Below are positions 1-9,414 of a stretch of DNA of 64,000 nucleotides, one piece after another. Positions within the stretch are counted from its first letter, which is position 1, and every line of letters begins with the position of its first letter. The DNA lies in NCBI RefSeq assembly GCF_015752315.1, contig NZ_JADOVJ010000001.1, positions 1,976,501 through 2,040,500 on the forward strand. Reading direction: 5' to 3'. This DNA comes from Nocardioides luteus. Its GTDB lineage: Bacteria; Actinomycetota; Actinomycetes; Propionibacteriales; Nocardioidaceae. Below the pieces are notes generated by a model. The model did not search any database, was not told the origin of the DNA, and worked only from the letters and a program-made list of their open reading frames with translations. The position numbers and the translations under genes are program-made.

Positions 1-128
1 ACCTCGGGGAGGCCGCGGAAGGCCCAGGTCGGCTCGATGTCGGCGGGCGTCATCCGCCGGATCACGAGCCGTTCGGTACGCAGCGGCCACTCGGCCTTCA
101 CCAGCGGGTCAGGGCGGGTGTCGATCAT
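1..128 (-). CDS. GNAT-family N-acetyltransferase, N-terminal fragment (cut by window edge)
   Basis: Reading leftward from ATG at 128, the 42 visible codons give MIDTRPDPLVKAEWPLRTER followed by LVIRRMTPADIEPTWAFRGL. The 'LRTERLVIRRMTPAD' stretch is the typical first strand and helix of RimJ/RimL-type GNAT acetyltransferases, which transfer acetyl from acetyl-CoA to an amine. The acetyl-CoA site lies outside the window. The ATG overlaps the TGA of the upstream helicase gene by four bases (ATGA), so the two are probably translationally coupled. Substrate cannot be inferred. Confidence 0.75.
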   Translation of the reverse strand, partial: MIDTRPDPLVKAEWPLRTERLVIRRMTPADIEPTWAFRGLPE

Positions 129-2239
129 GCGTCCACCTTCGCACCAACACTCTCCGGGATGCCACCCAGTTCTTCGGGAAGGCCGCCCTGGGTGAGCTCG
201 GTGCGCACCACCAGGGACGTGACCGCGCGGGTGAGGCAGACGTAGAGGCGGCGCAGGCCGGTCTCGCGGTCGGGCTCACCGGCCACGATCGCCGTCGGGT
301 CGGAGACGACGACGTGGTCGAACTCGAGACCCTTCGCCAGCGAGGCGGGGACCAGGTCGAGATGGGCGTCGAACTCGGTCTCCGCGTCGGCCGCGCTGAC
401 CTCACCGAGGGCGATCTCGGCGAAGGCGAGCCCGGCCTCGGTCAGCTCGGCGCGCACCGCCGCCAGCGCGGCGTCCGGCACGATCAGCCCCACCGACCCG
501 GCCCGGTCGAGCACGTCCGCCAGTGCCTCCACGACGGTCGCGGAGGTGAAGGTGAGGTCGCCGCGGGTGCGGCGCACCGCGACCGGCGGCTCCAGGTCGG
601 GAGCGATGTGGGGGAGGAGGCGGGCGGCGTAGGCGATCACGTCGGCCGGCACCCGGAACCCGCGGGTGAGCTGCTCGACATGGCCGTCCGGCTTGCCGAG
701 ATGGGCCAGCGCATCGGCCCAGGACGACGAGGCCCACGGCGTGGTCGCCTGGGCGAGGTCACCCAGGATCGTGAGCGAACCCGTCGTCGAGCGGCGGCCG
801 AGGGCGCGCAGCATCATCGCGGAGAGATCCTGGGCCTCGTCGGCGACGATGTGGGCCACGGACGGCGTACGGTCGAGCAGGTCGGCGATCTCGTCGAGGA
901 GCACCAGATCGGCCAGCGACCAGCGGGCCGCGCCGGCCGAGCGGGGCGGCTTCTCCCACCGCAGCAGCGCCTGCTCTTCCTCCGAGAGCACCCCGTCGGC
1001 GATCTGCGCCAGCCATTCCGCGTCGGTGAGCAGCCGGAACAGCACCCGGGCCGGCTTGAGGTCCGGCCACAGCGCGGTCGCATAGTCCTTGACCGGCTTC
1101 GTCCGCGCCACCGCGTCGTGCACCCGGTCGTCGGGGGAGTCGCCGGACCGCTCCATCTGCACGAGCACCCGGTGGGCCAGGGCCCGCGGCAGCAGAGCCC
1201 GGCCGGCTGCGTACCGGAGATCGTTGGCGCGCAGCCCCTCCACGGCCTCGCGCGCCTCCGAGGCCGGCACCCGCCAGCGTCGCGAACCGCGCGGGACCAC
1301 CAGCGCCTCCGCGGGCTCGCCGACGTGGGACCAGACCGCCCGGCGGAGCACCTCGGCCATGCGTACGTCACCCTTCAGCGTCGCCACCGGAGCGGTGTCC
1401 TCCGAGCGGATGGTGCCGTGGTTCTGCCCGTTCTCGGCGACCAGCTCGGCGATCGTCGCCTGCTTGGCCTCGATCTCGCCGAGCGCGGGGAGGACGTCGC
1501 GGATGTAGCGCAGGAACGAGGCGTTGGGGCCGACGATCAGGACCCCGCGGCGGGTGAGCTGGTCGCGGTGCGCGTAGAGGAGGTACGCCGCCCGGTGCAG
1601 CCCCACGGCCGTCTTCCCGGTGCCCGGCGCACCCTGCACGACGATCGTCTGCGACAGGTCGGCCCGGACCAGGACGTCCTGCTCGGGCTGGATGGTGGCG
1701 ACGATGTCGCGCATCGGCCCCACACGGGGCCGCTCGATCTCGGCCTCGAGGATCGCCGAGTGCTCCTGTGCAGGCCCGCCGTCGGTCAACGACTCGTCCT
1801 CGAAGGCGGTCAGCTCGCCGTGGGAGAACCCGTAGCGGCGCCTGCGCGCCAGCCCCATCGGCTCGGTCCGCGAGGCCCGGTAGAACGGGACGCTGACCGG
1901 GGCGCGCCAGTCGACCACCATCGGGTCGCCGGCGCTGTCGGTGATGTGGCGGCGGCCGACGTGGAACGACTCGGCTCCCGCGGCGGCGGTCCGGTCGATC
2001 CGGCCGAAGAAGAGCGGCACCTCCGGGTCGTCCGCGAGCTGCTCGAGGCGGTGCGCGAGCGTCGCGTCGAGGATCTCGGCGCTGACCCAGTTGCCGGCGT
2101 CGGAGGAGTCCAGCGACTCGACCCTCCGGCGCATCCGGGCCAGGTCCTGCCGGGAGGCGTCCAGATGGGCTCGTTCGGCGTCGAGCTCGCCGAGGTCGTC
2201 GTGGTTGGCTTTCTCGTCGAGTGTCCCGTCTATGGGCAT
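125..2239 (-). CDS. HelD/HelR-like UvrD-superfamily ATPase (RNA polymerase recycling motor)
   Basis: A 704-residue superfamily 1 helicase-like protein. Residues 1-120 form a charged, coiled-coil-prone N-terminal arm followed by 'DPMVVDWRAPVSVPFYRA', a block characteristic of HelD proteins. Walker A is 'GAPGTGKTAVGLHR' near residue 210, the Walker B-like 'HIVADEAQDLSAMMLRALGR' lies around 460, and C-terminal motifs include 'GLIVPD' and 'RRLYVCLTRAV'. Family members in Bacillus and mycobacteria bind RNA polymerase and remove it from stalled complexes or rifampicin; this is family knowledge. The gene is divergent from the 119-aa conserved gene at 2379 and overlaps the downstream GNAT gene. UvrD/Rep DNA helicases are the alternative, but the N-terminal arm favours HelD. 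Confidence 0.85.
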   Translation of the reverse strand: MPIDGTLDEKANHDDLGELDAERAHLDASRQDLARMRRRVESLDSSDAGNWVSAEILDATLAHRLEQLADDPEVPLFFGRIDRTAAAGAESFHVGRRHITDSAGDPMVVDWRAPVSVPFYRASRTEPMGLARRRRYGFSHGELTAFEDESLTDGGPAQEHSAILEAEIERPRVGPMRDIVATIQPEQDVLVRADLSQTIVVQGAPGTGKTAVGLHRAAYLLYAHRDQLTRRGVLIVGPNASFLRYIRDVLPALGEIEAKQATIAELVAENGQNHGTIRSEDTAPVATLKGDVRMAEVLRRAVWSHVGEPAEALVVPRGSRRWRVPASEAREAVEGLRANDLRYAAGRALLPRALAHRVLVQMERSGDSPDDRVHDAVARTKPVKDYATALWPDLKPARVLFRLLTDAEWLAQIADGVLSEEEQALLRWEKPPRSAGAARWSLADLVLLDEIADLLDRTPSVAHIVADEAQDLSAMMLRALGRRSTTGSLTILGDLAQATTPWASSSWADALAHLGKPDGHVEQLTRGFRVPADVIAYAARLLPHIAPDLEPPVAVRRTRGDLTFTSATVVEALADVLDRAGSVGLIVPDAALAAVRAELTEAGLAFAEIALGEVSAADAETEFDAHLDLVPASLAKGLEFDHVVVSDPTAIVAGEPDRETGLRRLYVCLTRAVTSLVVRTELTQGGLPEELGGIPESVGAKVDA

Positions 2240-2378
2240 GGCTGGTTCATCGCTTCTCCGTGGCGGCCGGGTGATCGATCGGGCGTGGGGTCAAAGGCTC
2301 CAAGATAGGCGAGCCCGGAGTGGCTGCCCAACAGGTTTATCGAGGCGCGCGTTGGGCACCGGGAGGCACAATAAAAGC

Positions 2379-2738
2379 GTGAGCCTGTTCGATCGACTTC
2401 GGCGCCGCGGGACGCGGATGAGCCGTCCCACCGGCGAGAGCTACACCGGATCCACCCGGGTACGCGCCTCGGACTCCACCGACCAGAAGCATCTCGAGCA
2501 GTTCATCGAGACCCGGCGGGGCGTCGAGGGGTTCGTGGAGCCGCGCACGGTCGTCAGCGAGGTGACCCTGCTGCTGGTCGCCCACGACGGCGAGTGGACC
2601 CGGCGGCGGGTGCCGTCGGCGCAGTGGGCGCACAAGTTCGCCAACAAGCACAAGGTTCCGTCCTACGACGCGGCCGTGGTCGGCGTACCGCAGCGGATGC
2701 GCGACTACAACCGGCGCCGGAAGCAGCAGGGCGGGTAG
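2379..2738 (+). CDS. Conserved actinobacterial protein of unknown function (119 aa)
   Basis: GTG at 2379 opens a frame beginning V-S-L-F-D-R-L-R-R-R-G, followed by the conserved core 'VEGFVEPRTVVSEVTLLLVA', 'GEWTRRRVPS' and 'AQWAHKFANKHKVPSYDAAV'. I recognise this as a small soluble protein widespread in Actinobacteria with no assigned role. There is no signal peptide or membrane segment. The basic tail 'RMRDYNRRRKQQGG' could contact nucleic acid. It is divergent from the HelD-like gene and is followed, after about 55 bases, by the ABC exporter operon. The start was chosen because homologues I recall begin with the same 'SLFDRLRR' block; a longer in-frame extension upstream lacks similarity. 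Confidence 0.7.
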   Translation: MSLFDRLRRRGTRMSRPTGESYTGSTRVRASDSTDQKHLEQFIETRRGVEGFVEPRTVVSEVTLLLVAHDGEWTRRRVPSAQWAHKFANKHKVPSYDAAVVGVPQRMRDYNRRRKQQGG

Positions 2739-2793
2739 GCGCCGGCCGGAACTCGCTCGAAAGTGTCGGTGCGCGCATCTAGTCTTTGCCGAC

Positions 2794-3722
<929 letters not shown>

Positions 3723-3723
<1 letters not shown>

Positions 3724-4553
3724 TGACCGACTACGCCGACACGGGCCCGGCCACCGCGCCGACCGCGCCCTCGGGGCTGATCGCCGGTGCGCTGCGGATG
3801 GGCGACTACTGGCTCACGGTCCTGGCGCGCACCTGGAAGGGCGGGGTGATCACCACCTTCGTGACCCCCTTCTTCTACGTGCTGGCGCTGGGCGTGCTGC
3901 TGGGTGGGTTCGTCGACGCCGACCCGGCCACGCTCGAGGGCGCTTCGACCTACCTGGCGTTCGTGGCTCCCGGCATGGTGGCCGCTCACGCGATGACGAT
4001 CGCCTTCGCCGACCTCACCTATCCGGTGATGGGCATGCTCAAGTGGCAGCGGATCTACTACTCGATGATCGCCTCGCCGCTGGCCCCGTCCCACATCGTG
4101 CTGGCCCAGCTCGGCTGGGTGGTGCTGCGGGCGCTGTTCGCCTGTGGGGTGTTCCTGCTGGTCCTGGCTGCCTTCGGGGTGTTCGAGACGGTATCGGGCG
4201 TACTGGCGGCCTGGCTGGTGCAGGGGCTGGTGGCGCTGGCCTTCGCCACCCCCGTGATGCTGTTCTCGCTCTCGATCAAGGGCGAGGAGTCCTTCGCGCT
4301 GATCTTCCGGCTGGGGATGATCCCGCTGACCCTGTTCAGCGGCACGTTCTTCCCGATCGGCAACCTGGGTCCCGTGCTCGAGAAGATCGCGATGGCCTCA
4401 CCGCTGTGGCACGGCGTCGACCTGACCCGGATGCTCACGGTCGGTGAGCTCGACTGGAGCATGGTCGCGATCCACGTCGCGTATCTCGGCATCCTGGCGG
4501 TGGTCTGCTGGTGGCTCGCGATCCGTAAGCTCGGCGAGAGGCTGGTCTCCTGA
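3723..4553 (+). CDS. ABC-2 type exporter permease (NodJ-like), first subunit
   Basis: A 276-residue integral membrane protein with about six hydrophobic segments. The N-terminal soluble part 'MGDYWLTVLARTWKGGVIT' precedes TM1, the hallmark of ABC2_membrane permeases, and the central 'APGMVAAHAMTIAFADLTY' resembles the NodJ signature. Start ATG shares one base with the ATPase stop (TGATG), so coupling is likely. It pairs with the next permease as a heterodimer, as in NodIJ and DrrAB relatives carrying two permeases. Substrate unknown. Confidence 0.9.
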
Positions 4554-4554
4554 G

Positions 4555-5367
4555 ATGGCGATCCTCAACGCTGCGGTGAGCGCCGCCGTCGCCCGTCCGC
4601 TGCGGGGCGGCGAGGCCGCCCGGCTGCTGCTGTGGCGCAACATCCTCGTCTACCGGCGGGCCTGGCTGGTGTTCGTCACCGGCTTCCTGGAGCCGGTCTT
4701 CTACCTGTTCTCGATCGGCATCGGCGTCGGCGCGATCGTCACCGGGTTCACCTACGCCGGCGAGCCGATCGAGTATCGAGACTTCGTCGCGCCGGGGATG
4801 ATCGCGGCCTCGGCGATGAACGGGTCGCTGCTGGACGCGACGTTCAACTTCTTCTTCAAGCTGAAGTACAACAAGCTCTACGACCAGATGCTGGCCACCC
4901 CGCTGCGCACGGTCGACATCGCCGTCGGCGAGATCCTGTGGAACCAGCTGCGCAGCGGCATCTACGTCGCGGCGTTCCTGGTGATCATGCTCGCGATGGA
5001 CCTGGTCCACTCCTGGTGGGCGATCCTGGTCGTGCCGGCGGCGCTGCTGATCGGGTCGGCCTTCGGGGCCGTGGGCATGGCCCTGACGACCTACATGACC
5101 TCCTGGCAGGACTTCGAGAAGGTCACCCTCGCGATGATGCCGATGTTCCTGTTCAGCGCGACCTTCTTCCCGGTCACGGCCTACCCGGACTGGCTGCGCT
5201 GGGTCGTGGAGGTGACGCCGCTCTACCGCGGCGTCGTGCTCTGCCGCGAGCTGACGCTCGGGGTGCCCTCGTGGGGCTCGCTGGTCTCGGTGGTCTACCT
5301 GCTGGCCTTCGGCGCGATCGGGCTCGCCGTCGTGCGGCGCAGGCTCGACTCCCTACTCCTCACCTGA
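4555..5367 (+). CDS. ABC-2 type exporter permease (NodJ-like), second subunit
   Basis: A 270-residue permease starting one base after the previous TGA. It carries the NodJ-type block 'RAWLVFVTGFLEPVFYLFSI', 'YRDFVAPGMIAASAMNGSLL' and 'FFKLKYNKLYDQMLATPL', and six predicted membrane spans. It is clearly related to but distinct from the preceding permease, supporting a heterodimeric pore. It is the last gene of the three-gene exporter operon; the following methyltransferase lies about 70 bases downstream. Confidence 0.9.
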   Translation: MAILNAAVSAAVARPLRGGEAARLLLWRNILVYRRAWLVFVTGFLEPVFYLFSIGIGVGAIVTGFTYAGEPIEYRDFVAPGMIAASAMNGSLLDATFNFFFKLKYNKLYDQMLATPLRTVDIAVGEILWNQLRSGIYVAAFLVIMLAMDLVHSWWAILVVPAALLIGSAFGAVGMALTTYMTSWQDFEKVTLAMMPMFLFSATFFPVTAYPDWLRWVVEVTPLYRGVVLCRELTLGVPSWGSLVSVVYLLAFGAIGLAVVRRRLDSLLLT

Positions 5368-5438
5368 GCGGCAGCAACTCGCGTCTCACAGGCAGGATCT
5401 CCCTCGTGTCGGCCGTGGCCGGCCGTCAAGATGGATCC

Positions 5439-6581
5439 ATGACCTATGACGCGATCACGCCCGACACCAAGGACTGGACCTGGGTCCTCGACCGGCCCTG
5501 CCCGGAGTGCGGATTCGTCGCCGGTGCGGTGACCGCGGACCAGCTGCCCGAGATCGTCCGGGACAACGCGACCTACTGGGAGATCTACCTCGCCGCCGAC
5601 AACGCGCGCGACCGGCCGCAGCCGGGCGTGTGGTCGGCGCTGGAGTACGGCGCACACGTACGCGACGTCCACCGCGTCTTCGGGGAGCGGCTGCGGCTGA
5701 TGCTGGCCGAGGACGAGCCCCGCTTCGCCAACTGGGACCAGGACGTGACCGCCCGCGAGGACGACTACGCGAGCCAGGACCCGGCGCTCGTGGCCGAGGA
5801 GCTGATGGACGCCGCGGACGCGGTCGCCACGATCTACGAGAAGGTCCCGCCGGACGCCTGGGGCCGCCGCGGCATCAGGTCCAACGGCGACGTGTTCAGC
5901 GTCGAGTCGCTGGGCCGCTACCACCTCCACGACGTCGTCCACCACCTGTGGGACGTACGCTCGGCCGCCAAGCAGGCGACCGTCGCCGCCTACGACGCCA
6001 GCGTCGCGACGTACGTCGAGGCCACCTCGTTCTCCGAGGAGAACCGTTCGATCCTCGACCGGTTCCTGGCCGAGCTCGAGCCCGGCGACCACGTGCTCGA
6101 GATCGGCACCGGCCCGGGCCACGACGCGAAGGCCCTGGAGGCCGGGGGAGTGCGGGTGCGGCGCACCGACATCAGCGAGGGATTCGTGGCGCACCTGCGC
6201 AAGCAGGGGTACGCCGCGGCCTGCCTGGACCCGCTGACCGACGACCTGCGCGACCCGGTCCACCCCGACGTCCCCTACGCCGCGGTCTGGGCCTCGGCGA
6301 CGCTGCTGCACGTGGCCCGCGACGACTTCGCGACGGTGCTGGGCCGGCTCGCCGAGGTCACCCGGCCGGGCGGAGCGCTGCACGTGTCGATGAAGCAGGG
6401 CGACGGCGAGGAGTGGACCAACCGCGGCAACGTCGAGGCGCCCCGGCTCTTCGTCTACTGGCGCGAGCCCGCGCTGCGGGCGGCGTTGGACGAGGCCGGC
6501 TGGGAGGTGCTCGAGGTCGGGCACGCCGATGGCCGGCTCGGCGACGTCTGGCTCGATGTGCTCGCCCGGCGGCGCGCCTGA
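5439..6581 (+). CDS. DinB-like domain fused to class I SAM-dependent methyltransferase
   Basis: A 380-residue two-domain protein. Residues 1-175 match the DinB/mycothiol-dependent maleylpyruvate isomerase N-terminal fold ('ECGFVAGAV', 'GVWSALEYGAHVRDVHRVFG', 'YHLHDVVHHLWDV'), with histidines placed as in metal-binding DinB helical bundles. Residues 190-380 are a Rossmann methyltransferase with motif I 'VLEIGTGPGHDAKALEAGG' and acidic loop 'RRTDISEGF'. The DinB half may bind mycothiol or a metal and the other half methylate a small molecule; both are inference. Start ATG at 5439 follows an in-frame alternative that stops at once. Confidence 0.85.
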   Translation: MTYDAITPDTKDWTWVLDRPCPECGFVAGAVTADQLPEIVRDNATYWEIYLAADNARDRPQPGVWSALEYGAHVRDVHRVFGERLRLMLAEDEPRFANWDQDVTAREDDYASQDPALVAEELMDAADAVATIYEKVPPDAWGRRGIRSNGDVFSVESLGRYHLHDVVHHLWDVRSAAKQATVAAYDASVATYVEATSFSEENRSILDRFLAELEPGDHVLEIGTGPGHDAKALEAGGVRVRRTDISEGFVAHLRKQGYAAACLDPLTDDLRDPVHPDVPYAAVWASATLLHVARDDFATVLGRLAEVTRPGGALHVSMKQGDGEEWTNRGNVEAPRLFVYWREPALRAALDEAGWEVLEVGHADGRLGDVWLDVLARRRA

Positions 6582-6606
6582 GCGCGGCTGAGTAGCATTC
6601 GGGGCG

Positions 6607-6801
6607 ATGAGACACACGGAGTTCTGGTCGCGGATGGACGACGCGCTCGGCGAGGGCTACTCGCGAGCGTGGGCACGCCAGTTCGTGATGGGTGAGCTGG
6701 GCGGGCGCACCGCCCAGGAGGCACTCGACGACGGGGTCCCGCCGAAGGAGGTCTGGGCCGCGGTCTGGAAGGCCCTGGAGCTGCCGGCGCGTGAGCGGTG
6801 A
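6607..6801 (+). CDS. DUF3046 small protein
   Basis: A 64-residue soluble protein reading MRHTEFWSRMDDALGEGYSR then 'AWARQFVMGELGGRTAQEAL', ending in '..VWKALELPARER'. This is the DUF3046 family, found almost only in Actinobacteria and usually close upstream of recA, as here (3.6 kb away, separated by an MFS gene and a metal-related cluster). Function unknown. Its TGA overlaps the GTG of the MFS gene by four bases, so the two are probably co-translated. Confidence 0.9.
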   Translation: MRHTEFWSRMDDALGEGYSRAWARQFVMGELGGRTAQEALDDGVPPKEVWAAVWKALELPARER

Positions 6802-8054
6802 CCCTGGTCGCACCGGCCTCGGTGGCCGCGGTCCAGAAGCGCACCATCCTCACCCTGGTCGCCACCCAGGCGGTCGGCGCGATGGGGATCACCATCGGCA
6901 TCGCGACCGCGTCCCTGCTGGCGCGCGACCTCTCCGGCTCGGAGTCGATGGCGGGCCTCTCGCAGACGACCCAGGTGCTCGGCGCGGCGGTGGCTGCGTA
7001 CGTCCTGGGGCGGGTGATGGACGCTCGCGGGCGCCGCTACGGGCTGCTGGCGGGCTACCTGCTCGGGGCGGCCGGCGGACTGCTGGCGGTCCTGGCCGGC
7101 GTGGTCGGCTCGATGACGCTGCTGCTGGTCGGCGCGCTCCTCCTCGGCGCGACCACCGCGGCGAACAACGGAGCGCGCTACGCGGCCACCGACCTGGCAC
7201 CTGCGACGAGCCGGGCGCGGGCGCTCTCGGTCGTGGTCTGGGCGACCACGTTCGGAGCGGTGATCGGCCCCAACCTGACCGGTGTCGCCGAGGTCTTCTC
7301 CGACGCCGTCGGGATCCCGGTGCTCACCGGGCCGTTCGCGGTCGGGTCGATCGGGATGCTGGCGGCCGCGCTCGTGGTCGGGGTCTTCCTGCGCCCTGAC
7401 CCGCTGCTCGTCGCCCGCGAGGCCGCACCGGTCGCCGAGTCCACACCGGTGGTCGAGCCTGTCGAGACCACCAGCTGGCGCCGGGCGCTGGCCGTGATCC
7501 GGGAGCGCCCCGCGCTCGCGGCGGCGGTGGCCGGACAGGCAGCGGCGCACGCCACGATGGTGGCGGTGATGGTGATGACGCCGCTCCACATGGAGCACGG
7601 CGGCGCCGGGCTCGAGATCATCGGACTGGTGATCAGCGGGCACGTCCTGGGCATGTTCGCCTTCGCGCCGGTCGCCGGCTGGCTCGCCGACCGTGTCGGC
7701 CGGGCCGACGTGATGGCGCTCGGCGGCGGGGTGCTCCTCGTGGCCCTGGTCCTGTGCGCCGTGGCGCCGCAGGGGAGCTCGGGGCGGATCTTCGTGGGGC
7801 TCTTCCTGCTCGGTCTCGGCTGGTCGCTGGCCACGATCGCGGCCGCCACCTCCGTCGCCGACCACACCCCGCTCGAGGTCCGCGCCGACGTCCAGGGCAG
7901 CGCCGACCTGATCATGGGCGTCGCGGCGGCTGCCGCCGGGGCGGTCTCGGGCGTCGTCGTGGACGTGGCCGGATACCCGGCACTGGCGCTCGGCACGATC
8001 CTGCTGGTCGGGGTGCTGTTCGGGGCTGCGTACGTGGCTCGTCGGTCGGCCTGA
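6798..8054 (+). CDS. Major facilitator superfamily exporter
   Basis: A 418-residue protein with about 12 hydrophobic segments in two six-helix halves. The loop 2-3 motif appears as 'GRVMDARGRRYGLLAGYL' (residues ~73-90), the MFS motif A, and its repeat as 'GWLADRVGRADVMALGG' in the second half. The central loop carries 'VAESTPVVEPVETTSWRR', encoded by a copy of the local GGTCGAGCCTGTCGAGACC repeat. GTG at 6798 overlaps the DUF3046 stop. Substrate is unknown; drug or metabolite efflux is the family norm. Confidence 0.9.
   Translation: MTLVAPASVAAVQKRTILTLVATQAVGAMGITIGIATASLLARDLSGSESMAGLSQTTQVLGAAVAAYVLGRVMDARGRRYGLLAGYLLGAAGGLLAVLAGVVGSMTLLLVGALLLGATTAANNGARYAATDLAPATSRARALSVVVWATTFGAVIGPNLTGVAEVFSDAVGIPVLTGPFAVGSIGMLAAALVVGVFLRPDPLLVAREAAPVAESTPVVEPVETTSWRRALAVIRERPALAAAVAGQAAAHATMVAVMVMTPLHMEHGGAGLEIIGLVISGHVLGMFAFAPVAGWLADRVGRADVMALGGGVLLVALVLCAVAPQGSSGRIFVGLFLLGLGWSLATIAAATSVADHTPLEVRADVQGSADLIMGVAAAAAGAVSGVVVDVAGYPALALGTILLVGVLFGAAYVARRSA
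7449..7472 (+). repeat. Short palindromic repeat fragment inside the MFS gene
   Basis: The sequence TGGTCGAGCCTGTCGAGACC recurs, with changes, inside recX (about 11634-11666) and in the large fold-back at 15530-15645. Here it encodes 'VVEPVETT' in the loop between the two six-helix halves, where an insertion would be tolerated. Confidence 0.6.
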
Positions 8055-8062
8055 CCCGCGAT

Positions 8063-8095
8063 GGGCAGGGCCTGCCGCGTGGGCAGGCCCTGCCC
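8063..8095. terminator. Bidirectional hairpin terminator between convergent genes
   Basis: GGGCAGGGCCTGCC and GGCAGGCCCTGCCC form a 14-bp perfect stem with a five-base loop, between the MFS gene and the convergent DUF305 gene. There is no U-tract; a strong hairpin at a convergent junction is typical of high-GC actinobacteria. Confidence 0.7.
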
Positions 8096-8107
8096 GCTGT
8101 CAGGACC

Positions 8108-8749
8108 TCAGCCGAGGATCTTCTCCATCGTGTCGATCTCGGTCGACTGGTTCTCGATGATGGTGCCGGCCAGGTCGACGGCAGGCTTGAACCGGCCCTC
8201 GCCCTGCTCGGTCTCGGACATCTCGACCGCACCCTCGTGGTGCTCGATCATCATCTCGAGCCACATGTCCTGGAACTCGGCGTCGGAGGCGTTCTCCAGG
8301 GAGTCCATGTCCTCGGCCGACATCATCCCGGGCATGTCGGTGTCCATGCCCTCCATCGAGTCGGACATGCTGCTGTCCTCGTCGCCGTGGCCCTCGTGGC
8401 CGCCGTTGACGTGGTCGCGCATCGTCGATGGCACCTCCTCGCCCCACTCCTGGAGCCAGGAGGACATGGTCTCGATCTCGGGGCTCTGGGCGGCCCGGAT
8501 CGCGTCGGCCAGCTCCTGGACCTCGGGATCGAGCGTGCGGTCCATGGTCAGGTCGACCATCGCCATCGCCTGGGCGTGATGCTGGATCATGTCGGTCGCG
8601 AAGGCGACGTCGGCCTTGTTGTGCTCGGTCTCCGACAGCTCCTGCGGAGCCTTGGCCTCCTCGCTGCCGCCGCAGCCGGACAGGGTCAGGAGCACGGCCA
8701 GGCCGGCCGCGGCCCAGGTCGCGCGGATGAGGGGACGTTGCGTACGCAT
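8108..8749 (-). CDS. DUF305 (ferritin-like, His/Met-rich) lipoprotein
   Basis: A 213-residue secreted protein. A signal peptide ends in the lipobox 'LLTLSGCGG' (cysteine near residue 26). Two DUF305 repeats follow: 'ADVAFATDMIQHHAQAMAMV' and 'FQDMWLEMMIEHHEGAVEMS', each with the M-x2-HH core. Between them is a Met/His/Asp-rich linker (about residues 110-150) that could bind copper or silver. DUF305 proteins often accompany copper resistance genes; here DUF6153 and DUF4396 genes and a CsoR-like palindrome are adjacent. ATG at 8749 is preceded by AGGAGAGAC, a good ribosome binding site. Confidence 0.9.
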   Translation of the reverse strand: MRTQRPLIRATWAAAGLAVLLTLSGCGGSEEAKAPQELSETEHNKADVAFATDMIQHHAQAMAMVDLTMDRTLDPEVQELADAIRAAQSPEIETMSSWLQEWGEEVPSTMRDHVNGGHEGHGDEDSSMSDSMEGMDTDMPGMMSAEDMDSLENASDAEFQDMWLEMMIEHHEGAVEMSETEQGEGRFKPAVDLAGTIIENQSTEIDTMEKILG

Positions 8750-8843
8750 CTGTTGTCTCTCCTTGTCATGTGCTGTTTGCGGGGCTCGCCGACCCACCTG
8801 CGGACCTCGGGATACGCCGGGTCGCGGGTGGATCAGTGCCCGC

Positions 8844-9284
8844 TCAGCACCTGATGACGGAGAACGCCCATTCCGGCGGCGGCCCGGTCGCCGCACGGGT
8901 GACGAAGGGCGCGGGCCCGGTCGTGCGGGACCGCCCGCGCGTCGGGGAGAACCACCAGGCAGGCGTACGCCGCCACAGCCCGCTCAGGAGCAGCGCCCCG
9001 GCTGCGAGCAGGAACGCCGCGCACAGCACCATCGACGTGTGTTCCTCGCCGCCCGGCTGTCCGGCGTGGCCGGCGGCTCCGTGGTCGGCGTGCTCGAGGG
9101 CGTGCATGTGCTCCACGTGGGCGGCGGGGAGGCGCGGCGCGGCGTGCTCACCGTCGGTGCGGGTGCCGTGCAGACTCAGCGCATGCATGCCCAGCAGGCC
9201 GGCAACTGTGACCAGGACCGCTGCCAGCAGACCGGCGCGTACGGCCGGCCGGGTCGCCCGCTGTCGTCGTGCTGCCGTCCACAC
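8844..9284 (-). CDS. DUF6153-like His-rich small membrane protein
   Basis: About 146 residues: an N-terminal hydrophobic segment 'AGLLAAVLVTVAGLLGMHAL', a periplasmic His/Ala-rich stretch ('AAHVEHMHALEHADHGAAGH'), a second membrane segment 'TSMVLCAAFLLAAGALLLSG', and a basic cytoplasmic tail. This layout is that of DUF6153 proteins, which often sit beside DUF305 genes. The start is uncertain: GTG at 9284 has AGGG about eight bases upstream, GTG at 9293 has no good site, and upstream ATGs would run through the palindrome at 9354. A metal-related role is inferred from histidines and neighbours. Confidence 0.65.
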   Translation of the reverse strand: MWTAARRQRATRPAVRAGLLAAVLVTVAGLLGMHALSLHGTRTDGEHAAPRLPAAHVEHMHALEHADHGAAGHAGQPGGEEHTSMVLCAAFLLAAGALLLSGLWRRTPAWWFSPTRGRSRTTGPAPFVTRAATGPPPEWAFSVIRC

Positions 9285-9353
9285 ACCGCACACCCTAAGG
9301 ACTCGTGTGCGGTTGGACAAAGCGGGCGTGCGGGCGGATATCGCTTGCGGATG

Positions 9354-9372
9354 CATACCCCCATGGGGTATG
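9354..9372. promoter_or_regulatory. CsoR-like palindromic operator
   Basis: CATACCCC and GGGGTATG form perfect 8-bp inverted arms around a 3-bp spacer, in the divergent region between the DUF6153-like gene (start 9284) and the DUF4396 gene (start 9415). ATACCCC...GGGGTAT agrees with the G/C-tract palindromes bound by the copper-sensing repressor CsoR in actinobacteria. The regulator itself is not in the window, so assignment is by motif and context. Confidence 0.65.
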
Positions 9373-9414
9373 AATTGCCCCGTAGGCAGACGAACGATCG
9401 AGCAAGGGAGCGAC

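Noticed and set aside
314..2308. A 664-codon open frame antisense to the HelD-like gene
   Set aside because: Composition is His/Arg/Gly/Val-rich in the manner of antisense high-GC frames; the opposite strand carries intact helicase motifs.
5295..6617. A 440-codon minus-strand frame across the methyltransferase gene
   Set aside because: Antisense shadow; the plus strand holds the DinB-methyltransferase motifs.
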